From contig NC_090787.1 of the NCBI RefSeq assembly GCF_040054535.1, forward strand, positions 19,420,001-19,484,000: 64,000 nt of DNA, read 5' to 3'. This DNA comes from Antennarius striatus (taxonomy: Eukaryota > Chordata > Actinopteri > Lophiiformes > Antennariidae). Shown here in pieces: positions 23,642 through 34,125 of the stretch; position 1 is the stretch's first letter, and the number at the start of each line of letters is the position of its first letter. The position numbers were made by a program, and so were the translations under genes. The notes under the pieces were generated by a model. That model worked only from the letters and a program-made list of their open reading frames with translations. It made no database searches and was not told the DNA's origin.

Positions 23642-26600
23642 ATGGAGGGAGATACTGTGAACATATGGCCACGGATGGAGCCGTTTCTCCTGGGAGCCCT
23701 CCAGGTGAGTCAGCCCACCTGTTAATTTAAGGTGATAATATTGTGTCATCGTAAAGTAACTGGATTAACGCCCTTTAGGTGGCGCCATCCTCCAAACTCA
23801 GTCTGCACTACCTCCGTAAGATGGTGACATACGTGCGGACACGGGACGGATGCTTTCCGGTTCTAGGCTGGCCCATGTGGAGGCACATCGCCTGTGGAAA
23901 GCTCCAGCTCCCAGAATACCTTGCGTGGCTTTATTTTGAGACATTCGACCTTCTCGTAGGCCACACTCCAGAGGAGCGACTGGAGTGGGCCGAGTGTCTT
24001 TCCCAGTGCTCCTCCAAAGGCGAGCTGAACCAAAAGAGGAGCAAGGTACCACGATGACGGTGATGAGAACATTTGATGGTTCTGTTTGTGAGTCAGAGCT
24101 TTGGTGTCATCTCAGATGAAGATATGCTGCTGTGTTCTGGTGTGTACCAGAGGTTCACATGTTGGACAACAACTGGCTGGGTCTGAACCCTCGTTGTGTT
24201 GTTGCTCTTGTCTTCAGCTCTCTGTGGACACGCTGCAGTTCCTCCTGTTCCTCTTCATCCAGCAGCTGAACCGTGTGTCTCTGCGCACCTCTCTGATTGG
24301 TGAAGAGTGGCCCAGTCATCGAACTCGCTCGCCCTCTCCTTCTGACCGCGAGGCCAAGACCAGCGCTCAGAACAAGGTCCTGACAGACAGATAAACGGAT
24401 GCCACCCATCTGTCCAGCCTTTAATCCTGAAGCCCAGCCTGATGACCATGATGTCGTCACCTCTCGGTTCTCCACGATGATGCTGGTTTTGTCTTTTGTT
24501 CTACAGAACTGGGACGACCAGGTCCACCTGTCGTTTGTACAAACCCATCTAGCTGAGATTCTAGAGCTGCTGGTAGAACCCGACCAGCTCTCCCAGTCTG
24601 GACATGCTCTTCGAGATTGCCAGGTCTGTGGGCTGTCAATGCATCCTTCATAACTTTACGTCAGTAATCTTCACCTATTTGATTATTGATTAAATGATAT
24701 CTGTTTCTCACATTGATGAACCTGGAGGTATTTTTTTCCAAAACTTTCTTGTAGGTGTTAGTTGATATTGCCAACTACTGTACTTTAAAGTCTCAAACAT
24801 TCATTCATTGTCACTGAAAATAGAATCTTTACATTGAAAACAACTTAAATGATCAACTTTAATGCATGAAAACAAAGCATCTGTGGCCAAATCCATCCCA
24901 GCATGTCCGAGTCACAAAAGCTAATGAGGCAGAACTAACATTGCATGTTAGGAGTGGAATCAGGCTCCCATTTCCTGACTATACAGTGAGTTTGGGTGGG
25001 TGTGGGACTCAGCTGCAGTTAGAAGCATTTTATACAAAATGTTTAAAAAGCCATTTGATGGCTTCAAGTCAGGATGAGAGGGTTACCTTTTTCCTACGTT
25101 GTCCTTTATGTCCTTTACACCAACATTGAAGACCCTGGGTTGGAGCTCTTTCCGTGTAGAGTTTGTATGTTCTCCCGCATCTGTGTGGGTTCTCTCTGGG
25201 TCATCCCCCCTCCTGAAACAGGCAGCTGAGGTGAACTGGTCACACCTAATTGTCCATAGGTGTTGAGTGTTTGTAAGTGCATGTTCATCTTTCACGTGCC
25301 CTACGATGCCTTGGCGATGCATCCAGGGTGTACCCCACCTCTCACCGTAGTGAGCTGGGATAGGCCGGAGTCAAGACGATTACTGTCGTCTCATCTTCAA
25401 GAGGATGGAGAACTCCATCTGAGTTGTGAGGACTGACAGGACTTTTCAAGATATTTATGGAAATGTCAAATCATGTCCAAACCCCACAAAATGTTTTTCA
25501 GTAAAGCTCAAACAAATTCAAAGCCCAGACAGTCCAGTGGTGAGAATGTGACCACTTTAACAGAATAAGTAAAAGTTAACATTAGACATAATGACAAGCC
25601 CAAGTCAGTTATAGTGAAGCTGGATGTGTTCAGAAGCAGGTCTGTGCTCGTGACCATTGACCACTACTATTGGTTGATGTGTCAGTGTTCTGTCTGGGGT
25701 CCTGTGTTTGCATAGGTTTCCCTGGAGGCTGTGCAGAGCTTAAGTCTGCTGCTGGAAGGCTCAGCGGGTCTGAACCGAGCGGTCCAGCCGGTCCACCGAC
25801 TGCTGTCCAAAGACCCGCTGCAGACACGGGCCGGCTACTCCGCCCTCGGGCAGGCCTTCCCACTGCACCAGCTGCTGTCCTGCCTCCTGCAGAGCCTCAC
25901 ACTCAACCCGTTTGGAATAACCGCCTGTCTGCGCTCAGGCAAGAAGCTGGCCTGGGCCCAGCAAGGTACTGTCACCTGGACTGGAAGCAGCTTCCTTCTG
26001 GCTGGTTCTCAGAATCCCTTCATGGGGATATTTAGGGGATGCAGTATTGTGTGAGTGTGTGTCTGTTATCAGTTCATGTGGTCCTGTCCCCTGCATTTGA
26101 CCAGCCACTGGTTGTCTGTGCTTTCTAGTGGAGGGGGCAATGAAGAGAGCCAAGATAGCCCGTAACACCCACACCGCTCCACCGGGCAGTAAAATAGTGC
26201 TGATGTCACAAGTGTTTCGGCAGACCCTGGCTAAAACCTCCGACAAGCTAACTGGTGCCAACATCAAAATCCATCGCTGCTCGGACGCCTTCATCTACCT
26301 CCTGTCTCCTCTCAGGTAGGGCCAGCCTCCATCCTCACACGTAGCTCCTGTTGACGGAGTTTATCCGTCATGATGCTGCTGCTCCTTCAGGTCCGTCTGT
26401 GTGGACAAGTGCCGCAATACCACGGTGGTTCTGGGCCCAGTGGAGACCAGTGTCCACATTCACAGCTGCCAGAACGTGAGAGTGGCGTGTGTCGCTGGCA
26501 GGATCTCAATCGGGGCTTCTTCACGCTGCACCATCCACGCCTTGACGCCCACCAACCCGCTGCTCCTGCCTGGGAATGCAGACATCACGCTGGGGCCTTT

Positions 26601-27754
26601 CCACACGTTCTACCCCTCCATGGAGGATCACATGGCCAGTGTGGGTCTGGCTGTGGTCCCCAATGTCTGGGACCAGCCCCTACTTCTGGGGACCGAGGGC
26701 CTGGTCAACTCCACCCCCGGCACAGCGTCCAGCACAGACCCTGCTTGCTACCGGCTGCTGCCCCCCACGGAGTTCAACACACTGGTTGTGCCTTTTGAAA
26801 TGGAGGGGGACACCTGTGAGGTGCCGGGGGGGTTGCCGCCCCAATATCAGGCAGAGCTTGATGCAAAGAAGAAGAGGATACAGAATTGGCAGAAGACTGT
26901 GGTGGACGCCAAGCTGAGCAAGTAGGTGACCTGACCAGTCTGTGTGCAGCGTGAAGGGTCAGGGAGGGTCATGAAGGGTCGTAGTTCACAGAGCCATTGG
27001 TACATTGTTTACTCTCAGGTGATTTCACTGGTCTGCTATGGCGAGGCTAAATGTTCATTAGGCTGAAAAATAAATGACTTTCATCATTCTTTAGGGTGCA
27101 GCGATCAAAGTGTGAGAAAAAAATAGCAGCTTATACATCAGAAATGAAGGCAGATAAAGTATGAGCCTCACCACATCACTGGCTGGACGTGTTGGTCGTT
27201 GTGAGTTTTCACACAATCATTAGTGGTAGGGGTTGGGTACAGATAGCACAGGGGAAGTCTCTCCAAGACTAGTAGCTTCACAAGCCCTTGAATTTAAAAC
27301 AGGAGCTAATGTCCTTCAGGTGTTTGACAGGGAGGCAGCAGGAATGTTGTATGGACTAATAAACTTTGGGGTGATTTAATGGTCAATTTTTATCCCAAGT
27401 AATTTCCTTTTTTATGGTTCTATGGATCAATAGGGAGGTCACCACTGATTTCATTTCATGAGGGAAAAGTCCTTTGGGATTCCGCATCTTAATATCTGTT
27501 TGTTATTCTGGAGTTTCCCTGTTTGTTTCTGTATAGTAACAATCTTTTCATTTATGTCTTCAAGTGAACAGAAGAGGCAGTTTAAGAATTTGGTGGAGGT
27601 CAAGTTCCATGAGTGGCTTGTGGAAACAGGGCGCAGGCAGGAGCTGGACAGCCTCGTCCCGTCTATGACCGCCCCGACAACGGACACAGCACAAGTTCAT
27701 GAGGCCAAACAAATGACAGCTGGACAGACACACCCATCGTCCACGGCGAGCTGA
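23642..27754 (+). CDS. tbccd1: TBCC domain-containing protein 1, 8 exons
   Basis: Centrosomal protein related to tubulin cofactor C and RP2. In other animals it positions the centrosome and Golgi. Coding exons: 23642-23704, 23779-24045, 24218-24376, 24507-24623, 25716-25965, 26129-26315, 26391-26921, 27565-27754. All junctions are GT-AG, giving 587 residues (the human protein is about 557; the extra length is mostly at the C-terminus). Family blocks in order: 'SLHYLRKMVTYV', 'WRHIACGKLQL', 'TVDTLQFLLFLFIQQLN'-like text ('SVDTLQFLLF' here), 'SLRTSLIGEEWPS', then 'GKKLAWAQQVEG'. The C-CAP/TBCC beta-helix follows (about residues 300-460: 'KIHRCSDAFIYLLSPLRSV', 'VLGPVETSVHIHSC'). The end contains 'PFEMEGDT' and 'WQKTV'. 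It starts at the first Met matching the family N-terminus. Divergent from dnajb11 and followed by crygs on the same strand, as in mammals. Confidence 0.97.
25126..25376 (+). mobile_element. 5'-truncated fish SINE (plus strand) in tbccd1 intron 4
   Basis: The sequence begins at 'gaccctgggttggagctc' (remnant of the tRNA B-box region). It continues with 'gagtttgtatgttctcccg', 'gtgtgggttctctctggg' and a tail containing 'ccagggtgtaccccacct' and 'gagctgggatagg'. These match the body and tail of the common tRNA-type fish SINE seen on the minus strand at 11.7 kb. The tRNA-like head is largely missing. Confidence 0.75.
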
Positions 27755-28089
27755 AGTGATGGAGTACCGACTGGACAACTAGAATGTTCCTCAAGCTGGC
27801 GTAGGAGAATGTACACTCGGGTTACTGATTGTTAACACAACGTTTTGAACTTCTTTTGGCATTCTGATGAACAGGATTATGTGGGCTGTCTCGAGTTGTC
27901 ATAGCAACTACTGTCATCACTGTTGACTGGAATGCTGTTTGATGAGTCTTGCCCTTACAAAAGGCTGCTAAGTTGTTAGCCTGTCCGAGGCGGGTAGGTG
28001 GTGGATGTAGAGCGAGGTCACCTCAGTCACACACACAGGTCCAGCATCTGAAGAGACACAGAACAGCTGGACTGGAGTGCTGCTGATTA

Positions 28090-28095
28090 AATAAA
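28090..28095 (+). terminator. Possible tbccd1 polyadenylation signal AATAAA
   Basis: First AATAAA after the tbccd1 stop, 336 bp downstream. A second candidate lies at 28863-28868. The true 3' end needs transcript data. Confidence 0.4.
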
Positions 28096-28869
28096 AGTAG
28101 GTCACTAAATATGACTGGGGAACTCAAACAAGGCTAAGTGTAATGTACTGAAGCACTTATTGCTCATGAACTTAATAACTCTCAACACCTCCAGTGAGAT
28201 TTTAACTTTCTACCCTGTGATTTAGTGGAGAAAGGTCATGAATGTTTTGTCTGAGCTGAGATCAGATCTGTGGCGTCGATGTTTGACCACCAGCAGATGA
28301 ACGTGATTGGCTGCCCACTGACTGCTCAGAACACCTGCAGCCCAGTGTGATTCCTAATGTGCCAACATACATTATATAAACAGCTTGCTCAGGTGATAGG
28401 ATATTTAATTGTAATAGAACCTAGAAGATCTTTTTGTATGAAGGGAAGGAATGTTTGATATTTTTGTAGAATTCAGGATTATCTTTGGAGGAATTGCTCA
28501 TAGAGGAATATTTTCAGCAGGATTTTTACCGTCTGTGCTTGTCGGAACGCTGCAGCGACTCAAGCCACACCGCAAATAGTTTCATGGCAAAACAGTCGTT
28601 TGACAGACTTTTGTGTGTTGTATTGTTTTAAGATGAGGCTTGATGTCCAGAGTGTTGTGTACACAGGTTTTCGTGGTCTCCTGTGTCCAACCGATCATCG
28701 GTGATCCAGGGTCCTCGTGTGCTTCCAGTGCTTTGGGTGTGTGGTTAGAGTCGAATGGGGCTGTGATGGTGTTCCACATGTGACTTACCATCGGATTTAT
28801 TGTAAGCTGTGTGATGTCAGTAATAACAACCTCTTACTACATCAATGTTCAGCCATTTCTTGAATAAAA

Positions 28870-30120
28870 CTGATATATGCTGCTGTGGCACATATCATCA
28901 AATTCATCACTGGTAGGTTTGCAGAAATATTGATGGTAGATGCCTAAATTGCCTAATTAAATGTTTGTATCCATTAAAAATATATATTTCTTTAATTTTA
29001 TGTCAAATTTCTGAAGTGCTCTGAAAGTGTTCAAAATGCAATGAAAGAGTCATTTCCAAGATGTCAGTGACTTTAAAATGTGTTTCTGTTGTTTCTGAAA
29101 CTGTTTTTGATTTGAAAACATGAACCTCTGCATCAACCAGAGGAGGAGCACGCTACTGTTTGAGATTGTTAAATATAGAAATTAATTATAGTTTGACTAA
29201 AACCAGTTGGTTTGGTTCTTATTTGTGGGTGTGTGTGTTGCTTCACATAATAATTTAATAAGCTTAATAAGACAATATAAAGATAAACTATGCTATGTCA
29301 TTATTAACAACAACTGCAGTGGTAGAATGATGCTTGAAAACACGTAATAAAAATAGATGGGATATAGTATATGACAAATTTATAAATAATTTGTTATTCA
29401 TATATATTATTATATATATATTATTAATATGTTAAATATAAAACAAATTTATGAATAAATTTATAAATAAATTCATAAATAAATTGGAGATAAAATCAGA
29501 GAGGCCAAACTGAGATGGTTTGGACATGTCGAGAGGAGAGATAGTGAATATATTGGTAGAAGGATGCTGAGTTTTGAACTGCCAGGCAGGAGGCCTAGAG
29601 GAAGACAAAAGAGGAGGTTTATGGATGTAGTGAAAGAGGACATGAAGGTAGTTGGTGTGGGAGAAAAGGATGCAGAAGACAGGGTTAGATGGAGGCAACT
29701 GATTCGCTGTGGCGACCCCTGAAGGGAAAAGCCAAAAGAAAAGAAGAAGATAGTATATAACAATACACATCATAATACGAGTCCTTATACGGGTCTTTTT
29801 TGAACATTGAAGTCTATTTTTGCTGATAATATTTCTGTACTTCTCAGACTTCGAGTGTGACCTTTTTGGAGTGTGGACGTGTTTCTTTGTCTTTGGATTC
29901 ACAATCTTCTCTGGATTCATCCATAAGGCACAGATAAGTCATGAGTCAGCACATCCTCACAAGGGGGGGGGGGAAACCAGCGGAGTTGGCATGTGTGACA
30001 TGGTGTGAGAACTGGAGTGGGGGTGGGCACCCGAACCAGCCGGTCCACCAGTGGGGGTCAATGGACTCCAACCAGGCCCGACCATTATGCTGTAATCCTG
30101 CCTCGCTTTTCTGGAAAAGC
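28870..30120. other. Intergenic tbccd1-crygs
   Basis: AT-rich sequence, including a simple run of TATA/AAAT-type repeats around 29.40-29.48 kb. It contains the LINE 3' fragment at 29.48-29.76 kb. No host gene is seen. Confidence 0.6.
29482..29757 (+). mobile_element. 5'-truncated RTE-type LINE, 3' end
   Basis: A plus-strand fragment encodes the C-terminal end of the RTE-type polyprotein, open from 'REAKLRWFGHVERRDSEYIG' to 'RWRQLIRCGDP' and a stop. A short purine-rich tail with AAGA-type units follows. It supplies the C-terminal part missing from the LINE body at 13.6-15.5 kb. Severe 5' truncation is usual for LINE copies. Confidence 0.85.
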
Positions 30121-30139
30121 TGAATAGCCCTGGAATCAC

Positions 30140-30312
30140 TGACTCAATTTTTGGATCTCATTTTCATGACAAAGCAATTGTTCCATTGTTACCCCTGCTG
30201 TTGGTGTTTATGAATGTGAGGAGGGGGCTATAAAACGGATTGGTGAAGCACCAGTGCAACATCGAGACCTCAGGGGAACCATCCCATAACATCACCATAC
30301 GAGCATATCAAG
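30140..30312 (+). promoter_or_regulatory. crygs promoter: TATA box with AP-1/Maf-like and Sox-like sites
   Basis: TATAAAA at 30229-30235 lies 78 bp upstream of the start codon, the tight layout typical of gamma-crystallin genes. Upstream are TGACTCA at 30140-30146 (AP-1 or Maf half-element) and CATTGTT at 30184-30190 (Sox-type). Maf and Sox factors are established regulators of lens crystallin genes, but that these particular sites are used is inference. Confidence 0.7.
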
Positions 30313-33300
30313 ATGGGCAGGGTGAGTGGAGACTGGTTCATGTGTGACGTGGGCTTTAGCAGCAGTGTTCATGGATGAAGGAGGGTAGACCCACACTGCA
30401 ACATTGAGGAAACACCAGGAGAACCTTTTGGAGGCTTTGAGTCAGTGTGTGACAGAACGGGGACAGGAAATGGAGTGTTCTTGAATTGTTATTACATCCT
30501 GCAAAGCGGCGATGTATTGTAATTGTAAGTGTGTGTGTTCGTCTGTCCGTCCATCAAATATCCTCACAATTGTTACAGGTAGAAAGATGAAAGAAAAAGC
30601 ACATTAGTCGGGGAGCAAAGGGGATTAAATGAGGTGATGACCTTGACCTTGAGAAAACTAGGTCTAGGTCAAATTTAAACTTTTGTAATTTTTTTGGCGC
30701 ATATCTCAGGAACCGGATAGGATAGAAAGACGAAACAAAAGGCGTTATATTCAGGGAGGCAAGGAGATGAAAATTAGACCACAACCTTGACCTTGAAAAA
30801 CTAGGTCAAGGTCAAATTTTCACTTTTATACCTTTTTAGATATAATCACAAAACAAAAAGCAATATTTTCAGGAAGCCAGAGGCTTCCTGATTGCCTTGT
30901 TCTTTATGCATGTTTGTCAGTTAAATGTTTCATCTCAAACCAATATAAATGACTCAGAGAACAACACAAGTGAACACAAAAATGTATTTGTTAAAGGAAG
31001 TGTTTTATCATTTAGGGAGAAAAACAATTCAAACCTATGTGGCCCTGTGTGAAACAGTGATTGTTCCCCAAACCTGATAACGGTTTGTCCTCAGCAGCGT
31101 TGGGGAGGAATTCTGGCCTACTCCCCTCAGCAGAGTGGTTGTAATTGAACCAATTTGGTTTTCATGCATCAGTCACGTTTTTAAGGTCATTGAATAGGAT
31201 TCAGGTCAGGATTTTGACTGGACCACCTCCAAGTCTTTATTTTGTTCTTCAGCCATTCAGAGGTGGACTTTCTGTTGTGTTTTTGGATCATTGTCCTGCA
31301 GAACCCACGTTCATTTCAGCTTGAGGTCACAAACATTCTCACTCAGGGTTTTTTGGCAGAGCAGAATTCAAGGCACCATTTATTACTGTAAGTCTTCCTG
31401 GTCCTGTAGTAGCAAAGCTTCCCCAGACCATCACCCACATTTTACTGTTGGTATGAAGGGTTTTTTCTGAAATGCAGCGTTAACTTTTACACCAGATGTA
31501 ATGGAACACAACTTCCAAAAAAAGTTGTGTCTCATTACACCACAGAGTCTTTTGGGGTCTTGGGGATCATAATTCTGGTGAAACTGAGACAAGCCTTCAT
31601 TCTATTTTTGTTCAGTAGTGGATTCGGTGTTGGAACTCTGCCACAGAGTCTTTGTGATGGTGGAGTCATGAACCGTACTGAGGCCAGTAAGGTCTGCAGT
31701 TCTCTGGATGTTGTTGTGGGGTCTTGTGTGACCTCTTGGAGTGGTCCTCATGCACTCTTGGGGTAATTTTGGTTGGCCGTCCACTCATAGGAAAGTTTAT
31801 CACTGCTCAATGTTTTCTTCATTTGCAGATAATGGCTCTCACTGTGGTTCGCTGGAGTCCTAAAGCTTTAGAAACGGCTTTACAGCTTTTCCATAATGAT
31901 AAACCTCAATGACCATTGTTCTCAGTTGTTCCTGAATTTCTTTATTTCTCGACATGACATCTAGCTTTTGAGGATTTTTTGGTCCTTACATTTAATTGTG
32001 ATAAACATCTACAAAAATACGAAATCAGGAAGGGGCTAATACCTGTTCACATCACATTATCTGAATATGAGAAACAATGAGATGAGACTCTTGTTGTCCC
32101 CCAGATCGTCTTCTTCGAGGACAAGAACTTCCAGGGCCGTCGCTATGAGTGTGACAGCGACTGTTCGGATTTCCACACTTATTTGAGTCACTGCAACTCC
32201 ATCCGGGTGGAGAGTGGTGCCTGGGTGGTGTACGAGAGACCCAACTACAGCGGGTACCAGTACGTCCTGACCAGGGGGGAGTACCCAGAACACCAGCGCT
32301 GGATGGCTCTGAATGACCGCCTCAGCTCCTGCAAGATGATCCACTTTGTGAGTTGGCCTTCATCTGTGATCTCATCTTCTGACGCCTAATCCACATATTG
32401 ACTTGTGAAAACGGAACTCCTGGTGGGCTTCGTCCTCTTGTAAATGAAAAGTGAGGTATAGGAGTACAGGAACTGACTGCACTGATGGCCACAGCTCCAC
32501 CAGCTCACCAGCCCTGACCTCAGGGCTTGGTCAATGCAGGCCAACACTAGGGTCAGTCCATTTGCACGATCTGACTGGTCCAGTTAATCCACAGCCTACA
32601 GGCAGACTCACAAAAATCAATCTAGAATGTACAAACTGCATATGTACACTTTTGTTCTGTTTAAAGAAGCGTTAAACAGAAAGCAAACAAAGAGTGATTG
32701 AGTTGGTGGGTCGTGCACACACATATGTCATCACAGGTAGCCCCTACCCTCATGTTAGTCTAAGTCTGTATCTACAGCATCGTCTGGGTGAACACCATTC
32801 TGATTGGATGTGGAATGCCCACTCACCCTCATGATGGATACCACTAAGTAGATGTGGAGCAACTTATAGTTCAGTATTCTAAGCGAATGTTAGTGAATGA
32901 ACTACATAACATCAATGTCTTTGGAGGGTGGCATATAAAATGGATTATATCTTATTATTATATCAGACAAGTGAAAGAGGAGCACATCCCTCTACCATAC
33001 TCAACAATCCTCTAGATCAGGGGTGTCTAACTTATTTTCACCGAGGTCAGCATAATGGCTGTCCTCAAAGGACCAGATGTAACTAATAAATGTAACTAAA
33101 TGCAACTACTCCTTAATGTTAAATAACTCTGAGTTTATCACTTATTCAAGTAAGAAACATTAGTTGCACAGAAATTTTTTTTTCTGTTATAAAATAAAAA
33201 CTTTTAATTTGTCAGGTTATTAAACCCAAAGAACTCCATCAATCAAGGATCAAACTATCAATGAATAAAGAAAAATAACATCAAACACAAGTTAGGACAT

Positions 33301-33802
33301 TAACTTTGTTCAAAACGTTTTTGCAGTTTTGCTCAAAGCACAGTTTTGTCATTAAATACTTCTAGACAATCTAGACCTTTTATGGTCTCTCGGGTCACAT
33401 AAAAGGATGTGGCCACATTTGGCCCCTGGGCCTTGAGTTTGACACATGTGCTCTAGATACACTCACCACTGACTCGTTCATGTCCCACCTCATCCCACCT
33501 CTAACGCACTTCTTCCTGTCTCCTTGCAGACGAGTGGAACTCCATACAAGATGCAGCTTTATGAGAAGGCTGAATTCAGCGGTCTGGTCTTTGAGGCTAC
33601 AGAAGACTGTCCCTCACTTCTGGAGAAGCTGCGCTGGAAAGAGGTCCACTCCTGTAAGGTGGTGGATGGTTGGTGGGTTTTCTATGACAACCCAAACTAC
33701 CGTGGACGCCAGTACTTCCTGGAGAAGGGGGAGTACCACAAGCCTGGTGACTGGGGGGCCATCAGTCCTTCAGTCCAGTCCTTCAGACGCTTCTCTGAAT
33801 AA
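30313..33802 (+). CDS. crygs: Gamma-crystallin S (beta-S crystallin), 3 exons
   Basis: Structural lens protein of the beta/gamma-crystallin superfamily. Coding exons: 30313-30321 (Met-Gly-Arg only), 32105-32347 and 33530-33802, giving 174 residues. A three-codon first exon followed by one exon per two-motif domain is the standard gamma-crystallin layout. Domain 1 (exon 2) has Greek key motifs starting '[17 protein letters not shown]' and '[16 protein letters not shown]'. Domain 2 (exon 3) has '[17 protein letters not shown]' and '[19 protein letters not shown]'. It ends '[10 protein letters not shown]'. Its position beside tbccd1 matches the mammalian locus and supports gamma-S rather than the gamma-M crystallins that are abundant in fish. 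Intron 1 holds a dispersed repeat and a Tc1 relic; intron 2 holds a hAT-type element. Confidence 0.96.
30490..30905 (+). repeat. Dispersed repeat family R1, copy in crygs intron 1
   Basis: The left end 'gcaaagcggcgatgtattg' and interior blocks ('gatagaaagacgaaacaaaa', 'aaagcacatta') recur on the opposite strand at 46.07-46.39 kb; the terminal block recurs at 52.08-52.13 kb. The copy contains two internal 'gaccttgaccttga...aggtcaaggtcaa'-type inverted segments. The family is not recognised. Confidence 0.65.
31005..32030 (-). mobile_element. Tc1-like transposon relic in crygs intron 1
   Basis: On the minus strand a transposase frame starts at 31955 with '[19 protein letters not shown]', the N-terminal helix-turn-helix of a Tc1-like transposase, then shifts frame. 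The next block contains '[12 protein letters not shown]' and '[11 protein letters not shown]'. Further pieces run down to about 31.07 kb. Many indels; inactive. Roughly 1 kb overall, though terminal repeats are too decayed to fix the ends. Confidence 0.8.
33018..33450. mobile_element. hAT-type non-autonomous element with 8-bp target duplication
   Basis: Terminal inverted repeats (left caggggtgtctaact, right end complement cacatgtgtcaaact, 11 of 15 matching) are flanked by a perfect 8-bp direct repeat, ctctagat, at 33010-33017 and 33451-33458. An 8-bp duplication is diagnostic of the hAT superfamily. No transposase is encoded. A second copy lies at 62.22-62.71 kb. It is inserted in crygs intron 2. 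Confidence 0.85.
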
Positions 33803-33893
33803 ATTCAAACACTTCAAAACGTTCAAACAATGTTTAATGTTAATATTTGGCTAAAATGTTCACTATTTTGTGATGATGACTCGAGGTTTCAAG

Positions 33894-33983
33894 AATAAAA
33901 ACCTGCCCACTCAGCAGACTGATGACACTTTTCTTGATTTCAATATGACAGTAGATTGTGTTTTTGTCCCTTTATGGAATAAA
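33894..33983 (+). terminator. crygs polyadenylation signals
   Basis: AATAAA at 33894-33899 (92 bp after the stop codon) and again at 33978-33983. The short 3' UTR is typical of crystallin genes. Only about 150-230 bp separate these from the convergent lcmt2 stop codon. Confidence 0.7.
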
Positions 33984-34125
33984 GATGAACAATAACTTGT
34001 GGAAAACAAGCTTCAATCAAGCTGTACCAGATATCCTGCTGCAGCCTCTTCATCCTGTCTGAACTGTCAAACACTCCAGTTCTACCTCGTTCTTCCTCAG
34101 TTTCATAGAAACCCTTCAGGCTCCT

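Noticed and set aside
30313-30321. Starting crygs at a Met within exon 2 or an upstream Met
   Set aside because: The three-codon first exon with a perfect GTGAGT donor, 78 bp downstream of TATAAAA, is the standard gamma-crystallin structure.
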